Shown piece by piece: positions 32,721 through 44,996 of a stretch of 64,000 nt of DNA. The position numbers were made by a program, and so were the translations under genes. Source of the stretch: Dryas octopetala (lineage: Eukaryota; Streptophyta; Magnoliopsida; Rosales; Rosaceae); NCBI GenBank assembly GCA_963921425.1, contig OY992832.1:18822835-18886834 (forward strand), in the 5' to 3' direction. Position 1 is the stretch's first letter, and each line of letters starts with the position of its first letter. The notes beneath the pieces are model-generated. The model searched no databases, was not told the origin of the DNA, and saw only the letters and a program-made list of their open reading frames with translations.

Positions 32721-35058
32721 ATGGCGCTGAGCTCTCTCCGCCTCCGCCGAACCCTAACAACCACCCTCTCAACCCTCCACCGTTCTCTCTCCGCGACCTC
32801 CGCACTTTCTGCTCCGCACTCTTCTTCCTCTCCTCTCTTCCACGCCCCCACCTCCCTACAATCCCCTTCTTCGCCCCCACAGTCCTGGACCCTCCTCCTC
32901 CAATCTCGGCCCTTCAGGTCGTCCTCGCTCTCTTCCGCGCGATCGGATTCGTACGCCGGCAACAACCGAAATGACGAGATTAACCCCGATACGATACTGT
33001 TCGAAGGGTGCGACTACAATCACTGGCTCATTGTCATGGATTTCGGGAGAGACAACAAGCCTCCTGCTGAGGAGATGGTGAGAACTTATGAGGAAACTTG
33101 TGCTAAAGGCTTGGGCATCAGGTCACACACCCTTCCTCGTTCCCTCTCTATATTTATATATCTATTCATGTGTGTATTTTTGCTTTGGTATTGTGTTTGG
33201 TTGATGAGAAAATTTGGCGGAAAAGGGAGGATTTTTAGTAGAAATGTTAATTTTGAGTTGTGCCTTGTGCCTTGTGAAATGGACTTCAAATCATTTTGGA
33301 TGTGTGTGAAACAGTATGTTTACAAGGTACTAGTGAAAATTTCTCTTAGAGTTAGAACAAGTATGATTGTGATTAGAGATTAGGAATATGAACGAGCCAA
33401 TAGGCTGCAAAGTGCAGAAATCCTCCAAACCTTTGTCCATGGTTGTGCAATTGCTGGCCTAATTGCTTCCAACTGACCCTTAAGGAAAAAAAAAAATATT
33501 ACAGTCTCATGCCAATGAAATGTTTTACTTGCAAAGGAAAAAGGAAGTCCAATGATTGTGTATTGTCAGTTCTTTCTAGATAAACCAATTGTACCATGTA
33601 ATTCTGGATTTCTCTAATGATACAGAGATTATTGGCTATTTATGTATTTGATTGTCAGTCATTTTCTGGATGTGATTGTGTCAATGCTTATAGTTTCTTG
33701 AACATTAAGTTCATGCTAGCTTTAAGTTTGTAGCAGTCTTATATAAAATGATTTTGGCCGGTCATGAGTATGTTTTTTATTTTTTATGATTCAGTTTGGA
33801 AGAGGCAAAACAGAAAATGTATGCTTGTAGCACAACAACATATACGGGCTTTCAGGTTGTGATGTCTGAGGCAGAGTCAGAAAAGTTCAATGGTAATTTT
33901 GGTAGCATTTTATGATACCATTGAAAATGATAGTCTTGATGCTAAATATTCCATTTTATTTTAAACAGGTTTGCCTGGAGTTATTTTTGTGTTGCCAGAT
34001 TCTTACATTGATCCACAAAATAAGGAGTATGGAGGTAAGAGTTTTTTTTCCACCAGAATGCTTGTTTTCTTTGAGAATGGTGACTTAGAACTTATGAGCA
34101 GATTCAACCAGTTATGCTATTTTGGATTGCATTTAGACTCTTGTAAAATATTGAGCTGGTCCATCTATCCCGTGTGTTTCAGTATTCAATTGAAAGTTGA
34201 TTTCTATATATATCAGGAGACAAGTACATTAATGGAACAATCATACCAAGACCACCCCCAGTTCAGTATGGGAGGCAGTCGAGGGGAAGATACGTTGATG
34301 GTAACAGAAATTCCCAAAGACCAAGATTTGATCAGCAAGGACCAATGCCTAATCAACATGGAAATCCCTCATATGGTCAACAGATGCCTATGCAAGGTGG
34401 AGGGAACTATGGGGCTTCACAAAATCATCCACAACAGAATTACAGCCCACCGGGACAAGGAGAGAACAAAGGTCATATGCCAATGAATACCCCTGGAGGG
34501 AGGGATGCATATCAGCCAGGGAGAGATCCAATACCTTCATATCAGGGCAACTACAACCAAGGGGGGCAGAGAAATTCTTATCCTCGAGAACAAAGGAACT
34601 TCTCTCAAGGAGATCAGAGGAATTATGCCCCTCCTGGTCAGGGAGAATTTAGGGGAGATGATAGGAATTATGGTCCACCACAGGCTGAAACTCATGGGCA
34701 AGGTTCGGGTGGATTTCAGGGCCAGGGAACAGCTCGATCTTTTGGGCAAGGACCGAGTCCTGGAGCTTATGGGCAAGGACCGAGTCAAGGACTGAGTCCT
34801 GGGGCTTACGGGCAAGGACCGAGTCCTGGGGCTTACGGGCAAGGACCGAGTTCTGGAGCTTTCGAGCAAGGACCGAGTTCTGGAGCTTTCGGGCAAGGAC
34901 CGACTCCTGGAGCTTATGGGCAAAGCTACTCTGGACATGGAGAAGATCAGAGGTTCCCCCAAGCGGAGCAGAGGAACACACAAGGAGAACAAAGGAACTA
35001 TGCACCGATGGGACAGACAAGCATTGACCAAGTAAGATATCCTCTGTCTGGTTACTAA
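32721..35058 (+). CDS. MORF1: MORF1-like multiple organellar RNA editing factor (DAG/MORF box protein)
   Basis: Exons: 32721-33121, 33795-33892, 33969-34034 and 34217 onward. The N-terminal about 75 residues are Ser/Arg/Leu-rich and fit a mitochondrial presequence. The MORF box starts at [19 protein letters not shown], continues through [31 protein letters not shown] and [20 protein letters not shown], and ends with [15 protein letters not shown]. This is closest to Arabidopsis MORF1, a partner of PPR editing proteins in mitochondria. The C-terminal half is a Gly/Gln/Pro-rich, disordered tail with tandem [13 protein letters not shown] repeats. The 3' end is ambiguous. Exon 4 can read through to TAA at 35058, or it can stop at a strong donor CAA then GTAAGA (35031/35032) and join AG acceptors near 35126 or 35166 to end GNF or GRY. 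Intron 1 has a weak GTCACA donor. Confidence 0.88.
34741..34920 (+). repeat. Coding minisatellite in the MORF tail
   Basis: About six in-frame units of 27-30 bp built on GGGCAAGGACCGAGTCCTGG encode (Y/F)GQGPS(P/S)GA. One unit is shortened ([11 protein letters not shown]) and one has a GAG in place of GGG (FEQGPSSGA). Confidence 0.85.
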
Positions 35059-36966
35059 GATGAATATTTGACCTGGGGAGTATCATTACAATTTAATCTG
35101 TGAGATAGAAACGACAGAATTTGCAGGGAAATTTTAGATTAGCTCATGGTTGTTGAATTTTGCAGGGAAGATATTAATGACATGTCACTGGAGACAATGC
35201 GAGAAGGATGTAGGAAGGAGTTATGAATCATTTCTCTCTTGTTTGATCTCATGAGAAGGGAAACTATTAACCTTTTGAAGTCTTTCCATGGTAAATAATC
35301 TGTCAATTTTCCTGTGTGCATCACTTTTTGACTAGTGAAATCAGAACGTTTAGGTTTCCTCTGTTTGAAGAACTTCACCTTGAATTTTCTACTAAAGAAG
35401 TATACAGGTTGGCTAAAATGTGAATATGATGTGCCAATAATTTTTATATTTTAGTTATGAGAAATGGCTGTTGTTGGTTCCCTGTGCTGGCTAGGTGTCT
35501 TTTGGACACATGATCAGTACTTTGTAACCATACAACCCTCATTCTGTTGAAGCCAGCCTACTACCTCTGAGGTATTGTACAATGATAGTAGCCTCCCTCC
35601 TTATTTTGAAAATCGCATTGAAAGAGAGTATGAGAAAGAGTGAGCATGCACAAAATGAATTGAATCAGAGAATTTAAAATCATTAATTAGGAGTCTATTT
35701 AAAGGCCGCCTTTTTCATTCGCAAAAATCCAGGCTGCAATTTGTCTTCACATTTTTAATCCCTTGTTCTTTAATCATGTGACCATTTTTATAAGAGGGAT
35801 GTTAGGATGAATTCCTTTTCTAGTTGTTTTCAAATTTAAATTTTCAGTCTCAAGGCCTTATAATGCCTTGACCTATTCTAATAGTGAAACGTTGATCACA
35901 CTTCTATATAAGCACTTACTTAAATACATAGGTGTTTTATATGATGTATTCATAATACTTTTTACACGTGTGGAAAATATATCACTAGAAGTGACTTCTA
36001 TGGCTCCTTTTGGAGCTTTGTTGGTGGTTGATGTCCATGGGTGTCGTTGGGTTTAGTGGATTTCTTAGTGCGGTACTGTTGTGATGGTGGAGGGGCTGGG
36101 GTTGGGTGGTGGCTGCTGGGGTTCTTCCATGGGTGTTTAGGGTTTGTGATTGTTTTGGGAGTTGGCTTTTGAGCCTTAGTTCCTTTTTTTAAGACTAGCT
36201 AGCTCTAAGTTTACCAAGCATATATGCCATAAAGGACTAGTTGCCTAATCTTGACAGTGACAATAAGTTGCGCCATCAGCGTGTAGCCTCGTACACAGGT
36301 CACAAGCTTGCCTACTCTCTACTCAAGCTTTGTTGTGAAATGTATGATTTGGTTAGCTCCTACACCAGGTTGTCAAAAAAGAATCTGCCAGTTGGTTTCA
36401 ATTATTTTGCTCCTTCAATACTCCAAATAGCAGACAATAACAAAACAGCTTCACCAACACCAACCCAACAAATGGGATGTGCTCTAGATCTTCTTATTCA
36501 AAAATAAATTATGGATTGTTTTTCACATGCTTTAATCATAATTCTGCATTATAAATTTAGGAGTTCACATTTAATCCATACATATTTAAAAATGAGATAA
36601 ATTCATCACTATTTTGCTCATATTCTTGTGTCTAGCTATAACACCCCATTAGAATTAAAAATCAAATAAAAACAATCACATAGGGATCCGAATCCTTGTT
36701 ATTTAACAACTCCTTTTTATTTTTATTTCTTTAACCTTGTCGGCATTCTGAGGGATCCTATTGCATTCTTCCCTGTCCAAATAAAATCGACTATGGGCTT
36801 CAATGTCCCATTTTCTTCTTTAAAATCGTTTTGTGTTCTGTTATGTTTTTTTTGTTCAATTATTCAACTATAATTTAGAATCTTTCGACAGGTCTATGTC
36901 TATGTCTATGCAATAATGTAGAATCTTATTCATCAAATACGTACTCAAAACTCCAAATGGTTTTTG
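35059..36966. other. Intergenic spacer after the MORF gene
   Basis: The first 500 bp probably hold the MORF 3' UTR, including the alternative last exons described there. No further gene is supported; short open frames near 36241-36507 have no recognisable feature. Confidence 0.45.
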
Positions 36967-36975
36967 TTTTATTAA

Positions 36976-37472
36976 GGTTTATTTACACCATTGCTCCATG
37001 TAAGATACACTTTTTTTCACTTTGCCCCCTGAAACTTAAATCCTCTCAGTTTGCCACTGAACTTCACACAATTATTGTAAAAGACCTTATGCCGTCAACT
37101 CTGTCAATTTTTCCGTTAAAATAGCTGACATGGCAACTATATGGCATGAGTGAGACTCTTTTTTAGTTATGTAAGATCCATCTGGACAAAAAAATAATAA
37201 AAAATAGTTTTTAAACTAAAAAATAATAAGATCCATGTCAATTTTTTATAACTTTTTTTGTCCACATGGATCTTACATAACTAGAAAAGGGTATCACCCA
37301 TGACATATAGGTGCCACGTCAACTTTTTTAACAGAAAAATTGACAGAGTTAACGACATAATGCCTTTTGCAATAACTGTATGAAGTTTAGGTGGCAAACT
37401 GAGAAGATTTAAGTTTCAGGGGGTAAAGTGAAAAAAAGTATATCTTATAAGAAACAATGGTGTAAATAAGCC
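36976..37472. mobile_element. Fold-back Mutator-like MITE, 497 bp, 9-bp TSD
   Basis: Nearly the entire element is an inverted repeat with arms of about 240 bp. It begins GGTTTATTTACACCATTG and ends with the complement CAATGGTGTAAATAAGCC. The middle pairs ATGTAAGATCCATCTGGACA with TGTCCACATGGATCTTACAT. TTTTATTAA flanks both sides exactly (36967-36975 and 37473-37481). A read-through transcript would form a long hairpin. Confidence 0.85.
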
Positions 37473-37481
37473 TTTTATTAA

Positions 37482-38426
37482 TTGCACGTTGTATTGAATA
37501 ATCATCTTTCTATGCATGTGTAGCCTAAATTTACAACACATGACTACCAACTGGATCTTTCATATCCAACAAATACCACATTTTTGTTTATCGATTGCAA
37601 TATATAAGACTGTAATCCACAAGTGTACAACATCAACAATGTGTACAAAGACCAACCAACTTGAGTTGTACATATATTGTACTTAAATTTTGCTGAACTC
37701 CGTACAACATTGTAATTACTATATATACTATATAGTTACACATATATATAGTAAATTGCAGGCCTAGCCCTATACAAGTATGAAACGTAAGTATCAAATA
37801 ATCGGAATACCAGAAACCGATTGCGCCGACAAATGCCCACTCCTAATTCGTAAAGAATGACTACGTACTTACAAGTAAATTGTCATTTATCCTTACGTGT
37901 AAGGAATCATTTCCCTTTATCCGTGTCAATTATAATTTGACATGCATCCAAATTTTTCTTCTTGTTTTTGTTTTGCCTAATAACCAATTTTAGTTTGTTG
38001 TAAATAACTGGTTGGTAAGGAAAAATTATGTTTAGATAAACAACGTCATATTGTTCTAAAACAATTCGAAACTTGGAAACAACATTATAGAGGTTAAAAT
38101 GAAGAAGATTCCTGCTTACCGAGTTGTGGAGGTAGGAGACTAGGAGCCGTAGCATCTAGGATTATACCAAGAGTGTAAAGCGAACGCACCAATGACGTAA
38201 CTCAAAAAGTGTCCCTACTGTTCACATTGCAGCCAGTCCATGCTTCCATATCAACAAGTGGATGAGGAAACCTTCACAAAACACAAAGCCCAAAAGCCCA
38301 ACTTCAACTCGCACCAACATGCGCCGCCGTGGCTGCAGACCTACGATGGCAACAGCATAGCAGAGCAGCCGCAGCAACACGCCATTCAAGTTTAACGAAC
38401 AGACCCCATTGGACCCAACCCCATAA
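37482..38426. other. Intergenic spacer
   Basis: AT-rich to about 38200, then richer in C toward the pseudokinase start. No gene is seen. Confidence 0.45.
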
Positions 38427-38468
38427 ATGTCCCCAAAATCTCCATTTGACCCAATACTTCTTGGCCAT

Positions 38469-39794
38469 ATGTGCAAGTCCAAAATGGCAGTCGACGCCAC
38501 CGACCCCATCTCACCCCCCTCTCGTCGAACCCCCCGGGCCCACCAATCCCCGCCGCCAAAGCCCACTTTCACTGCCACCGCCACCACCTCCTCCGCCGCC
38601 GCCGTCTCCTCCTCCGAGCCCTCAACCTCAAGCAGCTACAAGCTCTCTTCCTCAACCTCAACTACTTCCAGCAGCCGCGCCTCCCTCTCCAACTTCAAAC
38701 ACTCCCTCCCCGAAAACCCCAACATCTACAACTTCGCCGAAATCTCCTCCGCCACCAACAACTTTCTCGCTACGCGACTCGGCAGCGCGTCCTCCACACC
38801 TTCCTGGCGCTGCACCCTCCGCGGCAAAGACGCCGTCGTTTTCCAGCGCAAGTTCCGCCGCAAACACGAGTCCCCCGACGACCTCAGACAACAACTCTCC
38901 ACCATCTGCCGCAGCCACCACACCAGCATCGTCAAGCTCCTCGGCGCCTCCGTCTCCGGCGACCACGTGTTCTTGGTCTACGAATTCGTCCCTGGCGCCA
39001 ACCTCGCCGCCTGCTTAAGAAACCCAAACAATCCAGACTTCACCGTCTTGTCCACCTGGCTCTCCAGAATGCAGGTAGCCGCAGACATCGCCCAAGGCCT
39101 CGATTACATTCACAACAATTCGGGCTTACACATCACAATCGTCCACAACCACATCAAGAGCAGCTCTGTTCTCGTCACAGAGCCTCTCTTCAACGCCAAG
39201 ATCTGCCATTTCGGCGCTGCCCAATTGTGCGGCGAGACCAATTTGGACACCCATCAACAACCCAAGTCCTACGGTGAGATATCCGAGCTCGGTGAGAGTT
39301 CAGAGGAAATGGGTCCGAGTCAGAATCCGAAATTGAAGCGGTCCAATAGCCGGAGAATGCAATTTGAAGGTGTAAAAGGGTACATGTCGCCGGAGTTTCA
39401 GGCCACCGGCGTCGCCACTCAGATGTCCGACGTGTACGCGTTCGGGGTCGTGCTGTTGGAGCTCTTGTCGGGTCAAGAGCCGTTCAAATACAAGTTCGAT
39501 AAAGCGAGGGGTGATTTTATCAGAACCTCCGTCATCGATTCTGCTCAGGCGGCGATCGAACGCAGCGGCGGTGTGAGGACCTGGGTGGATGGGAGGCTGA
39601 AGGACTCGTACCCCGTCGAGGTGGCCGAGAAGCTGACGCGTGTCGCGTTGGAGTGCGTACACGTGGACCCGGATAAACGGCCCAGCATGGGACGCGTGGC
39701 GGGGAAGATCTCCAGGCTTTATTTGGAGTCCCGGGTTTGGTCCGAGAACTTGAGAGTTCCGACCGATATTTCGGTCTCGCTGGCTCCGAGATGA
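38469..39794 (+). CDS. Receptor-like-kinase-related cytoplasmic pseudokinase (LysM-RLK-like kinase fold)
   Basis: Intronless gene of 441 residues. Translation probably starts at 38469 (MCKSKMAVDATD); an in-frame ATG at 38427 would add 14 residues. There is no signal peptide, ectodomain or membrane span. A Ser/Thr/Pro-rich N-terminus precedes the kinase fold (about residue 75 on: NIYNFAEISSATNNF). The fold has HTSIVKLLGASV, VFLVYEFVPGANL, GYMSPEFQATGVATQMSDVY, AFGVVLLELLSGQEPF and the DPDKRPSMGRV lobe. Key catalytic residues are gone: the catalytic loop reads IVHNHIKSSSVLV instead of HRDxKxxN, the magnesium motif reads ICHFG instead of DFG, the VAIK lysine region reads AVVFQRKF, and no glycine-rich loop is visible. 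It is probably a non-catalytic scaffold. The 5' half is markedly GC-rich. Confidence 0.88.
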   Translation: MCKSKMAVDATDPISPPSRRTPRAHQSPPPKPTFTATATTSSAAAVSSSEPSTSSSYKLSSSTSTTSSSRASLSNFKHSLPENPNIYNFAEISSATNNFLATRLGSASSTPSWRCTLRGKDAVVFQRKFRRKHESPDDLRQQLSTICRSHHTSIVKLLGASVSGDHVFLVYEFVPGANLAACLRNPNNPDFTVLSTWLSRMQVAADIAQGLDYIHNNSGLHITIVHNHIKSSSVLVTEPLFNAKICHFGAAQLCGETNLDTHQQPKSYGEISELGESSEEMGPSQNPKLKRSNSRRMQFEGVKGYMSPEFQATGVATQMSDVYAFGVVLLELLSGQEPFKYKFDKARGDFIRTSVIDSAQAAIERSGGVRTWVDGRLKDSYPVEVAEKLTRVALECVHVDPDKRPSMGRVAGKISRLYLESRVWSENLRVPTDISVSLAPR

Positions 39795-40291
39795 GATGAT
39801 ATCATTTTGGTTGTTGATACGACAAGAATTTCTAATTTTGGAATTAGGAGTAGGCTTCAAATTTGAGAGTGACACGACTCATAAGTGGTTATTCAACAAT
39901 GTATAAACAATATGTTCTGTGATTTGATAAGGACACGACTTGCAATTCTTGTCGCTGGATATATCTTACAGTAATGATCACGGCTGCTACCAATAGAAAA
40001 TAGTTGTGGATTGGATGGACCAAACCCAAGATATTGGTTCTATGCAATATATAATTTGTAAGACTCTAACGTCCTTCCATTGGAAATTGCTGTTCGAATT
40101 ACTTGCTAGAGTTCAGATTAAGATAGGTCAAGTCATGAGGGAGAGTGGAATAATAATTAAAATTACGATAAGTTAAAGATTCAATTCTCTCTAATGTAAC
40201 AAACAAAAAATATACTTGCAAAAATGTCCTTGAAAAAAAATTTAGTATAATAAATATGTACAACGCCTATTTCACAATATAACTAGCATGT
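39795..40291. other. Intergenic 3' flank of the pseudokinase gene
   Basis: No gene. This probably includes the pseudokinase 3' UTR and then AT-rich spacer. Confidence 0.45.
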
Positions 40292-40300
40292 TATTAGATA

Positions 40301-40712
40301 GAGGGAGGCTATGCAAACCACCCTTTTGTGCTGAGTTGACCACCCTAATAAATTTTTTTCAATTTTTTTCCTATTTTACCCTTTATTGCAAAAATATGAT
40401 AAAATCACCCAGATCCATTCGGTGGTCATCTACCGAAATATCCACCAATGTTCGGCAGATAAGTGTCGAATAAATACAAATATTTCGGCAGATAACTGTC
40501 GAATGCCTTTTTCATTTCCATTCGGTAGTTATCCACCGAATAATCCACCAATGTTCAGCAGATAACTGTCGAATAATCATAAATATTTCGGTAGATAACT
40601 GTCGAATGACCCAACGAACAAAATTGAAATTTTTTTGTTTTAAGGGTAAAGTTGGAAATTTGAAATAGGGTGATCAACTTAGCAATTTAAGGTGGTCTGA
40701 ATAGCATTGGCC
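40301..40712. mobile_element. Mutator-like MITE, 412 bp, 9-bp TSD, same family as 10835-11649
   Basis: The left end GAGGGAGGCTATGCAAACCA and the right end, read inward as GGCCAATGCTATTCAGACCA, form the terminal inverted repeat. AGTTGACCACCCT on the left pairs with AGGGTGATCAACTTAGC on the right. The 9-bp duplication TATTAGATA is exact (40292-40300 and 40713-40721). The shared words GCTATTCAGACCACC and (A/C)TAAGTTGA(C/T)CACCC tie it to the 815-bp G-rich element. Confidence 0.85.
40417..40612. repeat. Internal 103-bp direct duplication in the MITE
   Basis: Units start at 40417 and 40520 with ATTCGGT(G/A)GT(C/T)ATC. Each contains ATCCACCAATGTTC(G/A)GCAG and TTTCGG(C/T)AGATAACTGTCG. Each unit also holds small palindromes around CGGTGG...CCACCGA, so the interior is highly structured. 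Confidence 0.8.
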
Positions 40713-40721
40713 TATTAGATA

Positions 40722-41397
40722 TTTAGATGTTATGGGATGAGTAGTGCATCTCTTTTGCCTACCGATCAAATTGAGTCCTAACCATAAAGTCAAAGGACAA
40801 ATGAAGTCCATAAAAGTCAAAAGCCAAAACCACACACGTGACAAGTGTGTTGGTAAGTTGCCAAGTTGGTAACGCTTATCGCAAAAAGTAAGTGCTCACC
40901 ATGATGACAATGACTACACTCGATAACAAGGATCAGGGGATAAAATAAGGAGGACATAGACATTAAGGCAATGCTACGTTAGGCTACCTCAAACCTCAAG
41001 GATGTGGATCACTTTCCAGAAACAAGTCATGCATGACATTAGAGGGCTACAAACCTCACTTTCCCTGTTGCCACTAAAGAAATTGATCCACAGCATGACC
41101 TAGCAGATATTAGATGTTAGGAATTTTTTACCCAACTAAAATGATTTCACGCTAAATGCACATAGGTTAAGGAATCCATTCAGCTATTGTATGCCCAAAA
41201 TCAAGAATTATACGAAATCGATGGTACAAGACCTCAACGAATCAATCCCTTTCATTCTATTTTTCTGTCTTTCATTTTTGTTTGTGACTAAACTCTTTCA
41301 TTCTAGTGATCTATTTGCTCTGATCCTCTAACAGCAGTTGACAAGGGGGCCGTGCTTTACTGTTGGGGGTTGAGAAAGAAGACATAGCAGGAGTGTT
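40722..41397. other. Intergenic spacer, possible degraded LTR
   Basis: No gene. The composition is more balanced than the neighbouring spacers, with stretches such as TGCTACGTTAGGCTACCTC. It may be an old retrotransposon LTR, but no motif confirms this. Confidence 0.3.
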
Positions 41398-44300
41398 TCA
41401 AGTGGACATACTTTGCCTTGGATATGGATAGATGGTGGCCAACTCCCTAACACGCTGCAACACAGATTCCGGGACTTGATGCGATGCTTGTTTTTTGTCT
41501 TTCTCAAGCTGCATGATAAAGAAATAGAAAAAATGTAATTCTACCCATCAAACACAAAATAGGAGTTATCATTTACCAAATTCCAACTTTCAATCATCAT
41601 AGAAAACAATCTAAGACCTCTCTTCAAATAAGAAGCGTATTTTAGAAGATATTGTCAGTACTAGTTCACTAGTTACATTATCCTCTTATATGCCAACAGG
41701 GCATCTAACTCCACAAGATACTAAACTAAGAACAAATGCAAAGCGAGGACCACAACTTGTTCAGAGATTAGAAATTGATAGTAAAAGTTTACGGGTGTAC
41801 GCATAAGGTTATTTATATAGATAAGCATCGGATAATAGATATCTTGAAATGTCAAACATAATCATCATGAAGATTGCTCAGGCTTCAGACTGATCATTTA
41901 AAGTATCTGCTCATGATGTTAAAGTAAAAATCAAGTACAAGAAATTTCAGCCCAACCTCTCCCTTGATCTGCAACTGACTGCTGCTAGCTCGTAACAGAT
42001 TTCGCCATTTGTCCTGAAAACCCAAAAAGATTTAAGTTATTTTTTTATCTCAAAGAAATACGTTGGGAGAAATTAATATAAAAAATGCCATGAACTACCT
42101 TAAGATCAACAGAAGTGCGATGTGAACATGACGAAAACAGTAATTTCTTTATTTTAGTCCATCTTCCAACTCCACACTGAGAAACACCTTCAATTAACTT
42201 CATCACTTCAGAAGAAGTCCAAGTTGTATAATGCTTTCTCCGTTTGCTACTTTTTTGAGTATTTCTCCTCGAGACACACTCATCTTCAGAAATGTCCTCT
42301 TGTGACTCAGCTGAAGAAGACTCTATCTCAAGTTTATCACTGGATTCTAAGAGTCTGTAGTCCTCGCAATCCTCAGAGTCCTGGACCCAAATTACCCAGA
42401 AACGCATTATAAAAACATGAAAAATACATTCTTGCATGTACAACACTTTGTACAGCTCATATTCAAATGGGCATAAATGTCCTTGACTGTATTGATTCAA
42501 TGTATTGCTTTCGGATGATAATGAAAAAGGTTGGTAAAATGCAGAATGTGCAGACGGCATTAAAGGTTGACATACAGAACTCTCATGATAAATATTAACC
42601 ATCATAATGCAGCAAGCAGTTATTTACTTACAACTAGATCACATTTTAACATCCATAATCTAGTAGTTTCATTCACAACAGTGAATTTTTTAGAAAGGTG
42701 CAATGATAGTTTGATTATAATTTTTAATATTCACTTATTTATTCTTGTGTTGCTTATCATACTTTTCATCAGTGGTTTGATTACAGAAGGGACAAGATAA
42801 TTTGATTAGTTGACCAGAGAACAAATTGTAATGTTCCTTACCAGAGATAATTTATCTTCCTCTATGCGGTTTGTTTCCATTGGAAGGCCAAATGGAACTT
42901 GAATACAACCTACTTCAGAAGATTTATCTTGACAAAGCAACGTTTCTGCCTGAATCTCCTTATGCCGATTATTTTTGTCAGAGCTAACAAGCAGAGAACT
43001 ATTCTTGGACCTCTTACAAGCCATTCCACATTTTCTACTATAAAATTCCGATTCATACTCGAGTGATTCTTCAATGTATCTCCTGGGAGGCCTTCGTGAT
43101 CTCTTTTTCGTGGCAAATACTCTTGCTTTATCCCCTCCATCCAAGGAGCACAATTCAACTTCACTAACCATAGAGTTTGAGGTCTTCAGAGAGTCATAAT
43201 CAGGAAGCTTCTTCACTTTGACCTGCAAATCTCTGGACATACATTCATTAATTAGTGCTCCTTCCATTGTGCCGGTAGCAGCATTTCCAAAGAACTCAAC
43301 ACTAGGCGAGAATTTAGATTTTCCATCATTTTGGTTGGAGATTACACCACATTCTGTGAGGTTTGAACCACTGTCCAACTCAACATAATTCTGAAAACCA
43401 AGCGAAATATGGTGCTTCAGCCACTGCTTGTCTATTACTAATGTTTCATGTCCAAACATGTTCCTAAAGGCCTCATGTAGTTCTTGTACAGACATACGGT
43501 CAAGTAAAAGAGAATTGTGGTTGTCTGTAAATCTAAGCCTTGGACTGCTCCTACATAACAAATCTGACATCTTAGCACCAGAGTCTCTTTTATAGACTCC
43601 TGGGGAATGGCATTCTAAACCCACATTTTGCAGAGAGGCGGCTGGACTACAATCCAATTTGAAGACTTCATCGAGATGTTTGGATTCTGCAGAATGGAAG
43701 AAAGGAAACTTCTTTAGCAAATTTAAGGGGGGAATATGCTATTTGATGAAACTAACTTATTAGACGAGGTAGAATTCCAAAAATACTTGCCCAAAAGATA
43801 TTCTTGACATGTTGGGAGACTAATGTCTCCATGAGGAACTGCATTATCTGTTCCTTGCAACATTCTATCAAGACTCTAAAAACACTATTACAACCATCAG
43901 ACTCAGAAAAAGAAGATAAGAAAATCAAATATTTCTGTAATCAATCATAGCAAAGTCAAGGGGTTGAATGACAATCCAATTGCAAAAGAAATGGAGAAGA
44001 AAATTGTTAGATTTTACATAGAGCTCGAGAACTCCCTCTCTCTCTCTACCTATCTGTGTGTGTGTGTGTGTGTGTGTCTTTATATATATATATATATATA
44101 TATGCTCTCTCTTCCTCGCAATCACCAGAGGGCATACCTCTATGCTCTCTTCCTCTCCTTCAGTGAGATTAGGATGCAGTGCTATTGAGAGAAAGATCTC
44201 ACATTTCAATGTGAGGCCTTGCAAAGTGACTTATAAGGATTTGAGTTACTCCTCCTATTACCAATTGGTTTTAGGATGGATGCCTAAATTTCTTCATGGT

Positions 44301-44950
44301 ATCAGAGCAGACTATCCACGTGTTGTGCTAAACGGCTACACGTGCTCCCACGTCACCTAATATAAATTGTTTACATGTTAGGCTTGAGTGATGCCACACG
44401 TGTAGAGGCGTGTTGAGAGAAATATCTCACATTGAAAATGTGAGGCATTGCATAGTGGCTTATAAGGGTTTGGACTACTCTTCTCATTGTCAATTGGTTT
44501 TGGGATGAATACCTAGATTTCTTCAAGTACATCTGCAAGACAATTTAGATATAAAATATATATATATATATAGTGTTCATGATTACTCGCTCACCATAGA
44601 GCGGGGAATTCCCCGCTCACCTAACCACTCAGTAACGAATTTCAATAATCAGAACCGTCCATATTTTAGAACATCATTTAAATATCACTCTTACAAAAAA
44701 TCAGCCAAATTGAAAACTGTTTAGCCAGTGTATTACTGTCAACATCATTTCAACCTTATCGGACGAACTGTATTTGTTTGCAAAGTTTGGAGGGCCAAAC
44801 AATTATCGATTTGGCTGATTTTTTACAGGGACGACCCTTAAAGATGGACCTAAAAAATGGACAGTCCCGATCATTGAATTTCCCGCTCTATAGTGAGCGG
44901 ATGGTTAGGTGAGTGGGGAATTCTCTGCTCTATGGTGAGCGGGTGATCAT

Positions 44951-44996
<46 letters not shown>

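Noticed and set aside
38329..39018. Overlapping frames of 229 and 268 residues in the 5' part of the pseudokinase gene
   Set aside because: They are GC-rich shadows of the kinase frame, with Pro/Ser/Arg low-complexity and no conserved motif, and they end where composition normalises.
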